A program made the position numbers and the translations under genes. 64,000 bases of DNA. Source: Tenebrio molitor. Taxonomy: Eukaryota; Arthropoda; Insecta; Coleoptera; Tenebrionidae. Below the pieces are notes generated by a model. That model had not been told where the DNA came from and did not search any database. It saw only the letters and a list, made by a program, of their open reading frames with translations. Positions 31,446 to 42,128 of the stretch are shown here, piece after piece; the first letter of the stretch is position 1; each line of letters starts with the position of its first letter. The stretch spans positions 24,614,001 through 24,678,000 of the forward strand of contig NC_091049.1 of assembly GCF_963966145.1 (NCBI RefSeq), read 5' to 3'.

Positions 31446-31648
31446 TTCGACAACGTGGTGTGCACAATCACTTTATTGACTTTGCAAAACTTTGTTTATT
31501 TTGTATTTTATTTTTTTCCATAGCAACAGATCTCTCCGAAAATGTGATTTATTTATTTTATTTTAATTTTATTTAAAATTTTGAATATAAAGTTACAGAC
31601 TCATTTTCTAAGGAGTTATGTCTGGTATCGAACAAAATCAAATACAGC

Positions 31649-31720
31649 ACTCGAGAGTAAGGTCGTCGTGGCCGAACATGCAATTCGCGTGAACAAAAGC
31701 TTTACCTTCCACTCTCGTAG
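31649..31720. repeat. Imperfect palindrome upstream of recombinase-like gene
   Basis: Arms ACTCGAGAGTAAGGT (31649) and ACCTTCCACTCTCGTAG (31704-31720), with a partly self-complementary centre around CATGCAATTCGCGTG. It is weaker than P1 or P5 but lies in the equivalent position upstream of a recombinase-like start codon. Confidence 0.5.
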
Positions 31721-31729
31721 GGTAAATAA

Positions 31730-32065
31730 CTATGACAATTTTAACTTTACATCATTTTTGATCTTTTCTAAAATTGCCGAAGGGATATAGTTTTTCTTCA
31801 TAATGGCTCTCCTCTGGTCAGCTAAATTTTGAATAGTAACAGGAAACTGGGGGTACTTACTTTGGAACGCTTTAAATAAATGAAGCCTGTAAGTACTCAC
31901 AACATCCTGTAGTTTTGTGATCCGAAAATATTCCCGTATAATGAAAATATTCATTTCCATAGTCCATTTTTTGCGTTTTCTAACTTCTGTAGCACCATTG
32001 GATTGCAGTGAAGCACTTGCAACAACATTTGGCGCGTTTTTATTAGAGAGCGAATTTATTGACAT
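31730..32065 (-). pseudogene. Non-LTR retrotransposon N-terminal domain fragment
   Basis: A 111-codon frame (ATG at 32065) contains RKRKKWTMEMNIFIIREYFR, ITKLQDVVSTYRLHLFKAFQ, KYPQFPVTIQNLADQRRAIM and NYIPSAILEKIKNDV. I recognise the pattern KW(T)-x-EMN-x-FI-(M/I)R-x-Y(F/Y) ... DQRR-x-I as a domain that precedes the reverse transcriptase in insect non-LTR proteins of the kind at 24.2-27.8 kb. Strand and order fit a single element split by later insertions, but a separate truncated copy is equally possible. Confidence 0.5.
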
Positions 32066-32078
32066 TTAGACAGTTGTT

Positions 32079-32187
32079 TAGTATTTTTCCGCAAAAATAA
32101 CATCCGAGGGAATGCGGCAATCAACTATACACCAAATGAAAAAAAAATCATCGAGGAAAGTCAAGGAAGTCGAAAAGTTTCAATACC
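32079..32187 (+). repeat. 3'-end fragment of the 2.3-kb LTR-like repeat
   Basis: Matches the last ~110 bp of copies A and B (GTATTTTTCCGCAAAA, CATCCGAGGGAATGCGGCAA, GTCAAGGAAGTCGAAA) and ends TTTCA followed by ATAC, the same flank as the complete copies. Confidence 0.75.
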
Positions 32188-32919
32188 TAATTGACATTGA
32201 CACGAATTGACATTAATGCATTTATTGTGGCATATGGCATCATGGATTGAAGTAATTTACAAAATTGAAATAAGAATCCAATGAACTATTGAAAGTGTAT
32301 ATTGGGCTGCCTGACTTTTTCTACAGCATTAAAAAATGAACTGTACCTATGGTATTTTGGTCGAATGACATTTGTTTTTGGCAAGGAATGTTCATACCTC
32401 CTCATGGTCCTTGCTGGGCATTAACAGTTTAACTAACCCAATATTATAACTGTTATTGGCGAAATTGAGCTTTGAACTAACAAATTTAACAACAGACGCC
32501 TACCTACGTATGTACAATTGTAGTTACATATCTAAATACATATTGTAAGACAATTTTAAATAATTCATTAGTAAATACATCTCTGTGTAAAGCGTGCCAC
32601 AATGACGTCATGACTCGTATGTCGACGTCGCTTCTCTTTGACTCTTTTTTATAACATTTTTTTCTCTCGTGATATGCGAATTTCGACCGTTCCGACGAAT
32701 CTTACGTCTACCCAACGTACTATATTAGACAGTAAAGCAACCCACAATATTACGGGGAGATCAAGAATGACTGAATATGTTGGTAACAATGAAATTTGAA
32801 ATTTTAACAAAGGTTTATTTTTGTAATAACATAAATATAGCCGACATAACCAAAAATGTTTTTAATGTCGTGTCAAGTTAAAACATTAGGTCAGTGCCAA
32901 TACGAGACAAAAAACACCA
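32188..32919. other. Unassigned stretch between LTR-like repeats
   Basis: About 730 bp without recognisable gene or repeat. A GC-richer patch around 32590-32710 (CACAATGACGTCATGACTCG) contains a palindromic TGACGTCA, the sequence of a CRE-type site. With no gene adjacent I attach no function to it. Confidence 0.4.
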
Positions 32920-32923
32920 ATAC

Positions 32924-35184
32924 TGTAACGGTCCGAATAGGTTGGATAAATTAAGAATTTTAATTTTAAAATAATTCCAACGGAATATTTTAAATTCCGC
33001 TCATTTGCGACGGAAATGCTGGCCAGTTGTAAATTTTATTGAAGCCGTGTCGGCACCACATTCCTCAAGTGAAATCTGCCAACCTTTCTTTGAAAATGCA
33101 GGTACACGTCCTGTCCGAACACAACACAAAGATAACAGTTTTTATGGGAAAAGAAACATTGCAAAATTTACTCGTTCGACAATTTGGGTGGTCCAGTTAA
33201 AATCAAGGGATAATTGAATTAATAAATTTGATGTTAGCAGGTTTCAAATTGAGAGAACCACAAAATTAATGTTCATTGGGTTAATAATTTACTTTTTTAG
33301 CATCCTCAAATTTGTGGCATATTTGTAATTAAAGGGCGAGAATTGCAAATTAGAAACAGAGCGCTTTATCGTAGAAAATAACTGGAATCGTTTGCACTTT
33401 TAGTTAGAAAAGTAACAAAGTAAAATAGGAAAGGAGTCGGTAGAAAAAAAAAAACAGAGACAACAGGTTAACGGTAAAGCCAGGTAGTCGTAGAAGTCAG
33501 ATGTGTGAGTGAGAGAGAGAGAATGAAAATTACGAAGTAATTATTAATTAGAACTGTTTTGGGGAATCAAACCAATGTAGAGCAAATTTTAGAAGTAGCA
33601 GGTCAATGCATGATATAACACTTGCGTAACAGCGTTTCAAGCCCAATTTAGGTTTCATTTTAATTATGTTTGTTTCATTTTAATTATGTTTGTTTTGTTT
33701 TAATTATGTTTGTTTCATTTTAATTATGTTTGTTTGATTTTAATTATGTTTGTTTCAGTTAATTCTGTCGAATTCTTGGTGCTGATTTGTATTATTGTAT
33801 AGAGTCAGTAATTTAGTGTTCTTTTTCAGGCTTCTAAGTCAACAACAAATGATGTACATTCGGTCTGGTCCTAACAAAAGTCTAAATTTAAACATTTAAA
33901 ATAATGGTGGAAAAACGGAAACTGTAATTTCAAAAGTTCTAGAGATTTCGAAAAGGCGTCGCGATCGGCGTAAAGTAGAACCGAGCTGATTGGTCACTTT
34001 GGTCAAGTAGGGGTTGCGAAAGTGGGGTGCGCCAGAAATGATAAAACCGATTGCGGGACGGGAAACAAGGCTTTTTTTATTCACTCGGGGGTTGGATCTC
34101 CAAAGTAGCCGGAGGTACGTTCAGTACTTCCAGCAGCCATTTTGTGACCACGTTCTTTACATTCACCAGGTAAATTATTTCTCTAATTCTTGTACATTAT
34201 TTGTAGTCGCGATTTAATTAGTCAAGCAGCATTTAGTTCTTTATCGTTCTAAAGTAAAGATTATATTATTTGCTTTGAGCTTTTGATGGCCACGTGACTC
34301 TTTAGAATCTTATATTAATTTCTTTATCGCGAAGTATGTGATCTTCTTGCATTTACCGATTGGGGAAACGTGCTCTTGTCAAAGGGAACCAGTATGCAAT
34401 TATTATAAAACATTTCCATTCATTATTTATGTCTTGGATTCTTGAGATCGGGAAGCTACCGCCAGTGTCCGTCGCACTCAATAAGCTGTGGTCCGGCGTA
34501 AGAGCACAAAATTAGCCGCGTCACCCCCAAGGGGGCCAGCGACCAAACTAGGCCAGCTGACACGTGAAGAGAGGTACCCTTTGGCCCTGTTAGAACATTT
34601 TTTCCCTTTTATTTTCGACCACCGGAGTAGACCGGGGTGATCTATGAGATTCCAGGGCATCGCGTCGGGTTCAATTTAATTGGGGTAATTGAAATCTAAA
34701 TCGGATCACATAGTTCGCATCTCAAACTTCCATAATGCTGTTCGCGCCAGAAACTTCTGTATTTGCCCAGCGTAGTCATTTATTCATGAGTCAGGTCTCA
34801 ATTCGAGGGCCGCGAGTCAAATCTGATTAGGTCAAATTTCCACCAACTTCTGTTATCAAGTTCATGTATTTATTTCTATAATTTGTTGGGACCAAACACC
34901 ACCACACTCGATTATTTGTTAAATAAAATTTAAGTGAAGTGTGCTCAATCGTTTTAATTCTATTTTTTGGAAAACCTCCGAACGTACGGCCTCTCGTTAG
35001 AACCTAATTAAACAAAATAAAAATAAAACACAACGTAGGATCCATAAACATTTATTTTCTCATTATTTTTGTTTCGTATTTTTCCGCAAAATTTCATCCG
35101 AGGGAATGCGGCAACCAACAATACATCAAATGAGGGAGAAAAAAAAAATCATCGAGGAAAAGTCAAGGAAGTCGAAAGGTTACA
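32924..35184 (+). mobile_element. 2.3-kb solo-LTR-like repeat, copy B
   Basis: Begins TGTAACGGTCCG and ends AAAGGTTACA, flanked by ATAC at 32920-32923 and 35185-35188. It matches copy A along its length, except for tandem-repeat number near 33655-33760 and a duplicated segment of about 80 bp near 28780-28890 that only copy A has. AATAAAATTTAAG near 34921 may be the polyadenylation signal. Confidence 0.6.
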
Positions 35185-35325
35185 ATACTTTTTAATTGTT
35201 TCATTGCCAACAGAGTCAGTCATTGTTGATCACGCTGTAGGTACCTTTATTATTCTATAATATACGCTGAGAGAAAAATCTAATACTTGTTAAAAAAAAT
35301 ATAATATGAAATTTCTCTATACGTA

Positions 35326-35698
35326 CAGTCAATTTCAAAATTATAGAGTACACCTAATTTTCTATAGTGTGAAATGCACTTCAATTTTTTGTCAATGATC
35401 ACTGTCAATTTTGACAAACAAAATGGTTAATCTAACCGAAAACGCGAAAGTGCTCATTCTTTCCAAATTAGAAGAAAGGTAGTCGATCATAACATCGCGT
35501 AGAGCACCGTGCAGAGGAAAAAACAGACAATAATAGTATGGTGTTCTAAAATATCTGCAACGTTTTCTGTTGTCAAAACTACCTAACCTACTTAAAAATA
35601 TGACGTTCTTTCAAAAAGGCATCTTTACATGTGGAAAAATCTGTAATAAATCCACTTGTTGATTTTTTAGTTGTACTCTATAATTTTGAAATTAACTG
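35326..35698 (+). mobile_element. Short Tc1/mariner-type element
   Basis: The inverted ends CAGTCAATTTCAAAATTATA (35326) and CAGTTAATTTCAAAATTATA (minus strand, ending 35698) are flanked by TA on each side. Inside, an ATG at 35424 begins MVNLTENAKVLILSKLEER, the first helix of a mariner-like transposase, then stops. It is an internally deleted derivative of 373 bp. Confidence 0.8.
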
Positions 35699-35700
35699 TA

Positions 35701-36450
35701 CCGGGTGGGGCATCGTATACGCGCACGGGAGAAATCACGACTTCTAATTAATTAAAATTGGCGAAATTTTATATACGTGACTAATTATTGATAAGGTACG
35801 CGTATATTTGAGATTTTTTTAAATTTTTTTTGTTAATTAATAAGGCCGTAACAGTTTTATTAGTTTTCTGAAATTAACTGTTAATTTACCTATAAAGTTT
35901 TTACACTAAATGAATCTGTATCTGCTAGCCCATCAAACCCTGGTGGCACAATTACAAATTTTGACTTGGTTAGCTAAATAATTCGTTTTTTTATTTAAAC
36001 GTAAACCAGACGGGTGATTTACGTCACAATGGTATAATTTCCCAACAAAGGTATAGCCGACCGTTTTAAACCTTTTTGCCATAAAATTGATAGTTTCCAT
36101 TGTCACCTAAATTTACGACAGCACAAGTAGCAGGTCATAAATAAAAATGATTTTGAAAGTTGAAATGTAAAACTGCGTTTAATTCAAAATCTAATTGGTA
36201 TTTTTTTCCGTAGATTTCGTAAATAATTGTAGGAAGTGAATCTGGGTAGGTTAGTATAAAAATCAGAATTTGACTTTTTGGTTAAAATTTACTTTTTATT
36301 TTTTTTTTTGGCTTTGTTTGTAAGTGAAAAATTATCAAAAAATTACGAAATGTACCTTACCAATAGCCAGGTAAGTCTGAAAAATTTCAACAATGTTATT
36401 TAATTAGAAGTCGCGATTTCTCGCGTGCGCGTATACGATGCCCCACCCGG
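35701..36450. mobile_element. 750-bp MITE with 45-50-bp inverted ends
   Basis: The ends CCGGGTGGGGCATCGTATAC (35701) and its inverted partner ending at 36450 agree for about 50 bp, with one or two mismatches. It is flanked by TA (35699-35700 and 36451-36452). The left TA is also the right TA of the preceding mariner element. No coding sequence is visible. The TA flank suggests a Tc1/mariner-type mechanism. Confidence 0.8.
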
Positions 36451-36452
36451 TA

Positions 36453-36690
36453 TAGGGACAGCAAAATCGCTTCGTAACTCGACTAAACTTTGGATTGTTG
36501 AAACATTTTATAAGAATTAGACATTATTATATTTCTATTATAAAACTGAAGTAGTGTTAGGTACCACAATTGATAGTTGCTGATATCAGCAGTATCTGTT
36601 ACGTACTATAAACTTGCTTTATACAGGGTGGAAACTTTAACTGGAATAAAATTCATAACTTGGAAATAGGCGATTTTTGTAAAAAATACC
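36453..36690. other. Unassigned short stretch
   Basis: I see no gene here. TTTATACAGGGTGGAAACTT at 36619 resembles a mariner-type end (ACAGGGTG) beside a TA and may be the border of a further relic. Confidence 0.35.
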
Positions 36691-37265
36691 GAAACAGGTC
36701 AAATAATGCCAAAAATCGGTAACTCATCAGTCACATCAATAAAAAGAACTTCCTCAATTTTATAAGTGGTACTGTTAATGCTGAGCCGTTTCACGCTTTG
36801 TACATGTGTCTTAAATTTACAGAAAGTGCCATCTGATCGAAGGGCAATGTCATCAAAATTCTTTACAATTGCTTCAATGCTATCATGAACTACCGTACTG
36901 GATAATATTGAATTAGTATTGCTAAAACCTAAATAACCTAATTTATTTAGAAATATATTGAAAAGTTTTAGTTGACGTTTCATGGCTAAAGTTATAGATA
37001 TATCAGTTCTTGATGCCACAACATTTGCTGATTGCTTTGACAACCGATGTTTGGGCTCATATCGGATGCACCACATATTAACAAGTGGACCGACTTTTCG
37101 CATACTTCTTAATAATGCAGCATATGGTGATATTTAGGTTTTAACAACTCGTTAAAAGTATTGAGTAAGATAGAATGGTGTTCAGGAATCAGAGTTTTTA
37201 GTAACATAGAGTCTTCATCAGTTACATGTTTTGATAAAATGAAACTAACTATTTGTCGCAACAGT
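36690..37265 (-). pseudogene. Fragment of an uncharacterised insect repeat protein
   Basis: Minus-strand translation gives LIPEHHSILLNTFNELLKPK, YHHMLHY, a frame break, then MRKVGPLVNMWCIRYEPKHR and LSKQSANVVASRTDISITLA. The arrangement of a His-rich helix followed by (K)VGPL-x-x-(F/M)WC-x-R-(F/Y)E-x-KH matches a protein domain I have seen in many copies in insect genomes, likely transposon-related. I cannot name the family. One stop and a frame change occur near 37105. It ends at 36699 in FGII. Confidence 0.4.
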
Positions 37266-37269
37266 ATAT

Positions 37270-37951
37270 ACAGGGTGTCTCAGCTAAGATTTTCGAGCCT
37301 AATATCTCGGTTATTTGCCAACGGATTTTTATGAAATTTAAAATACAGATATTTTAGACGGAGAAGGTTCAATTAGTAATAATAAAATAACCTCAAGTTA
37401 GAAAATGTAATTTTAACACATGCTTCCTTTATTGAAAATTAGGCGCGATTATTATTAGATTGTTAAACATTAAAAAATAGGGGCTACACAAACAATTAAC
37501 TAAATCACTCGTCTGATTCAACGAAAAGATTAGATTTTGTTGTTAAAAATTTAATGTAAAATTTTAAGGTATTTGAGCAGTTACCTTTTGTAACAATTGA
37601 TGAAAGATTGCCAAGCAACATTTTGTACACCCTTTAAGATCTGTCAAAATTGGGCGCGCTTTATTAGAAACGTCAAATTGTGTAAATTTATTGAAAATAC
37701 TCTAAAAATAGACTACAATGGCAGAAATTTCAATATTGTTGAAAAAGGAAACAATTTTTGCCTATGGAGAGTGTCGTAAGAATTTCAATGACACAGTTCG
37801 TTTTCTCGTGGAACACTATCCAAATGTAGGCTTTACAAAATGTAAGATTAAGAGAGTCGTCAATTTATTTGAAGTCACAGGAAGCGTACGTGAACTAAAT
37901 TACCTTGCTAAAATATCCCGATCGTGTTATAGTCCTTTATGGAAAAATTAA
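37270..37951 (+). pseudogene. Mariner-like relic with N-terminal helix-turn-helix
   Basis: Begins with a mariner-type end, TACAGGGTGTCTCAGCTAAG, at 37271. An ATG at 37718 starts MAEISILLKKETIFAYGECR and continues FLVEHYPNVGFTKCKIKRVV and NLFEVTGSVREL. This is the N-terminal helix-turn-helix (DUF4817-type) of insect mariner-like transposases. The DDE domain is missing. Confidence 0.65.
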
Positions 37952-38676
37952 AGCATCCAGTATAATAAATTACGTCCAAATGTTGTATTAACTTTGTAAA
38001 TATTTGTAAGGTTAGCAAGATAAACGTCAAATATGTCACCTGCGTTTGTGCGGAAAGGGATGACCAAAATTCGGCGAGGGTGCGCGTTTGCTATAGTAAA
38101 TTCGTTTTAATAAACAATTGTCAAAATGTTGTCAAGTTGGTAGACTTGCCAAAATGTCAAACCTAGTTATTTCATAAATCAATCTTGGTACCTCTGAGTG
38201 TCAGCCAAATTTCATCTATTTGACATGCGTAGGACTTGTTTAAATATAAAAGCATAAAATTCTAAATTGGCGAATAGTTTAAAGTTGAAGAATGGCTTCA
38301 CGTAAAAGGGGCACAGGTCAGTCGCTTCTTCAACGTGAAAAGATGGCAGTAGTTCGATACTGCAAAGAATTAGAGACGGAAAAACCATGAATGTCGATGA
38401 AAGAAATTTGCGAGAAAGCTGCTCCTATTTTTGATGTAGCCTATTTCCTAGTTTTTTCATTTTTCTAATATTAAACTAGTTTTTGTCTTTTATCTTTCAA
38501 TCCACATTTTATTTAACCGTTCACATTTCCCGATTTATTGGATTTCAAGTAAATATTCCGTACAAACCTTAATTTCTTCTTGCTAAGTTTCAAGACGCAA
38601 CTCACTTTTCAGAATCATTAAACATCACGAAACATTGCTTTTGATGTGCAAGGTCTTAACAGATATCATTTTTCTG
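37952..38676 (+). other. Mostly unassigned; short unknown coding relic at 38292
   Basis: At 38292 an ATG opens MASRKRGTGQSLLQREKMAV and VRYCKELETEKP, then a stop, then MSMKEICEKAAPIFDVA (to about 38440). It looks like the N-terminus of a transposon protein with a helix-turn-helix, but I cannot name it. The remaining sequence has no recognisable feature. Confidence 0.35.
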
Positions 38677-38703
38677 TAAACTCGGTACAGGTTGCAAAGA
38701 CAC

Positions 38704-38895
38704 TGTTCAGGCCGTTAGCCCTACCACCGGTGGGGGTAACCACCCCCCCTAACGCAAACCCTTGTTAGATCTGTACGCACTTGCAACTGAAGAATAAAAC
38801 CAGAAACTTCATCTCAATAAGTCTTTTTTTTTGCTTCACCAAATTTAAAAGCGCCAAACGATATCGCAAATCTGGTCCTTCGAGAAAACGCGAAC
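38704..38895 (+). repeat. BEL 1 5' LTR
   Basis: A 192-bp LTR with perfect inverted tips TGTTC...GAACA. GAATAAAACC near 38793 supplies AATAAA. It is highly similar to the 3' LTR. Confidence 0.9.
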
Positions 38896-39378
38896 ATTTT
38901 GGTCCAAAACGAGCCGGATCAGTACCAGCAAAAATCATCACCCGTGTGTGATAAATCAGTTACCCGTGTGTAACAAAGAAGTAGCGCGAAATCGCCCGTG
39001 TGTGATTTAGTCTCAAGTGTCTGAATCTTCAACACAAACAATCATCATCATCGATCAACGAGATCATCAAGCAATCGTCATCGCCAATCCAGTCATCAAT
39101 CAACGAGATCATCAACCCAGGAACCAGTCCAGGTGTCTTCAGTTTTGCTCATCGAAAGGTCTGTCCTTCTTTTCCTATTCCCGTACATGTTTTTTGCGTT
39201 ATTTAAACAAGCTTCTTTCGCTCGTTCATATTAGAAAATCTACGCTCAGTATACTTCGCAAGAGTGGTTGGGCGCTTTGAATAGGGTTAAATAAATAGTA
39301 AAAAAATGTCGGGCCTTGACAATTTAACGTTAAACAGGCGGAATATCAAAAACGCGATTCGCAGGCTCCAAAATAGTA

Positions 39379-40355
39379 CCGTGCGATCATTTAAATTATA
39401 AATTAGAGCGGGCTGTGAATTTTAAATAAGGTTGGCATTATTAACTGTTGTCAATTTGATTTTAAATTTGAATTGTCAAAGTGACGTTTCAAAATTTTTT
39501 ATTTCGAACAGAACATTTTTCTTACTGAGAATTATTTTATAAACGCTGAACAACAAGAGAATGGCGAATGGAAGTATTCTGTAGAGCACTGCGTTAATGG
39601 TTTTCAAAACACATTCCCTAATTTTCCTGTAGATTACCAAAAATTGGTCCAACAAATTTATAAATGTGTGGCGAAATTTCTTAATGTTGGGACTGTTGGT
39701 CAAAAAGCCGGTAGCGGAGCGCCCAAAAAAAGAATTCCTGAGATTGTGGCAGATGTTTCAGCAAGAATGAAGCAGTCTCCTAAAAAAAACCTCACTGCAG
39801 GTTAGCCCAAGAGATGGACCTCTGAAATGGAACTCGTCACAAAATCTTCATTCCTATAAAATTACCGTCGTTTAAGAGTTACTCTCACGAGATTTTCCTA
39901 CGCGAATAAGATACAGTCAGTGGTTTTTGAATCATCTAAATTTCTAATTTAGATTATTTCTAGGCACTATTTAAGGCATGCAACGCTATAACCGTTCAGA
40001 TGTTGGAAAATGCATTTGAAAATATGCAAGGGAGGCTTAACCGTTGCATTGAAGCTTGGAGAGAACACTTTGAACACTTTCTGTAATGCATTTGAAAATA
40101 GGTATGCAACGGAGGGTTAACAGTTGCATTGAAGCTGGGGGAGAACACTTTGAACACTTTCTGTAATTCTCAATAAAACTACATTATTCTTTATTGCTTT
40201 CATTTCCTTTAAATTAAAACGATTGAATATGGGAACCATAAACGCTATAAAGTTAACCATAACCTCACATTTATTTAATCAGTCAATTGGCATTCTGGGC
40301 AATCGTATAAAAAAAATCCCGCCTACTCTAATTTATAATTTAAATGATCGCACGG
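39379..40355 (+). mobile_element. Tc1/mariner-type element in BEL 1 gag
   Basis: A 977-bp element with inverted ends CCGTGCGATCATTTAAATTA (39379) and its partner ending 40355, flanked by TA (39377-39378 and 40356-40357). It encodes transposase remnants: TVGQKAGSGAPKKRIPEIVA and SARMKQSPKKNLTAG (about 39690-39800, helix-turn-helix), and near the end RLNRCIEAWREHFEHFL-stop. An 85-90-bp segment containing that C-terminus is duplicated in tandem (about 40001-40090 and 40088-40168). Confidence 0.8.
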
Positions 40356-40747
40356 TATATCAGACGCAGAAATAGACGTAAACGTTCTAGAAACAAGCTT
40401 AGAATCGATATCAGATCTTTTCAAGGAGTATGACGCTGTTCAGTTCAAAATTGAAAAACTTCAGCTCAAAAAAAAAGATGCCGACGAAGCACAATTGGCT
40501 GAAGAAAGTGACAAAGAGCGCGATGAAGTCGAAACTCAGTATCGGGCGATTGTGAGTAAAATAAAGTCACTTTTACGAAAGAATAAAGCTCGATTTATAG
40601 ATTGACGTCAGTACGTACGACGCAAACGTTGATGGTGCCGCTGACGCTGACGTGCCGTAGTCGACGACAGACCATTTTATAAATTCGCTTGTCGCATTCG
40701 GTACGCAAGCGCAATTGCGCAAAAGTAAAAAAGTCAAAAAATTAGTG

Positions 40748-42047
40748 ATGGCGGACCAAGACACAAGTTTATTGTTAGCAGCTACAGGTTTGCTCATATT
40801 AGGGGCAGCTCATTTTGTTGGGACAAAGATAAGAAGGACAAGACGGTGGAAAACGCGTCCTATATATGCAACACGTTGGAAAAATGGTTTCTATCGTGCA
40901 ACATTTTTGCCAATGAAAGCAAACGATCCTGACCAGTTTTTTAAATACACGAGGATGACTGTAGAAGTTTTTGATCATTTATGTAAACTACTGGAAGCAA
41001 AGCTTGTGAAGAGACGCATATCGGATCGCATCTGCCCTGAAGAAAAAATAGCAATCACTTTACAGTGGGTTACCATTCTGTTCCAACACAAAATTTATTA
41101 ATAAATGTTTTTGCAGGTATTTATCGCAGGGGGTTAGTATGCAGAGTTTGGCCTGGAGCTATAAAATGGGGTTAACAACTGTACATTCTATTGTTCATGA
41201 AGTGTGCAAAGTAATATGGGATGTACTTGCTCCTCGCTATCTGAAGGAACCAACCACTCGGCAACAGATTTCCCAAGACTTTTATAAGTTATGGAACTTT
41301 CCCAACTGCATAGGAGCCTTAGATGGGAAACATATTAATATCCAAGCACCAGCCAACAGTGGATCGTTATTCTTCAATTATAAGAAGATGCATAGTATAG
41401 TGTTACTGGCATCATGTGATGCACGTTAGATATTTAAATTGGTGGACATAGGTGCATATGGTTCGCAGAGTGATGGCGGTATTTTTCGCAACAGCATTTT
41501 TGGACAGCGGCTTGATTCTGGTTCGTTAAATGTTCCAGAAGATAATTATATTCCAAACACGAATGTAAAAATACCATATGCTGTTGTTGCTGATTAAGCT
41601 TTTCCCCTAAAAAAAATACATAATGCGTCCTTATGAAGGACGACATTTAAGCGTGGAAAAAAGGATTTTCAATTACCGCCTGTCTCGTGCACGAAGAATG
41701 ATTGAAAATACCTTTGGTATTCTGGTAGCAAGATGGCGCATTTTAAAACAAACCATTGTTGCTGATGTTGCAAACATTGATAATATGGTAAAGGCAGTGG
41801 TAGTATTACATAATTTTTGTTTAAAGGAAGGGTGTTGTAAGTTGTACTGTCCTTCGGGATATGTTGATACAGACGACGAAAATAATGGACAATGGAGATC
41901 TGAAAGTCAACCACTAACATCTGTTGGAAGACTATCAACCAATACTGCCACCATAGTATGTTACCAAATCCGAGATCTTATTTGTAAATATTTTTCCTTC
42001 AACGTAGGAGCTGTTCCTTGGCAAAATGAAAGGGCATTAAGAAGATA
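40748..42047 (+). pseudogene. Harbinger DDE transposase (HARBI1-like)
   Basis: Exon 1 starts at an ATG at 40748 (MADQDTSLLLAATGLLILGA) and ends 41064. A 52-bp intron (41065-41116, GTGGGT...TTTTGCAG) follows. Exon 2 reads YLSQGVSMQSLAWSYKMGLT (helix-turn-helix region) and LWNFPNCIGALDGKHINIQ (first Asp). It continues LVDIGAYGSQSDGGIFRNSI, YAVVAD-stop-AFPLKK (second Asp) and RRMIENTFGILVARWRIL (Glu). The DDE_4 arrangement and spacing match HARBI1-type transposases. Lesions: TAG near 41428, TAA near 41596-41598, and an extra A in the A-run near 41612-41618 that shifts the frame. The ATG at 40715 is also in frame; 40748 is preferred as the usual start. Confidence 0.85.
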
Positions 42048-42128
42048 AATGGGTACTACTGTGAATATAAATATTTACTTTCAAATAAAATTATAAAATA
42101 CAAAATGTGTCTTAATTATTTAATTAAC

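Noticed and set aside
32610..32630. TGACGTCA as a regulatory CRE site
   Set aside because: It is a lone 8-bp match without an adjacent gene.
27912..35184. A single full-length LTR element with copies A and B as its two LTRs
   Set aside because: Each copy has ATAC on both sides, no primer-binding site or purine tract is seen at the inner borders, and the interior consists of unrelated relics.
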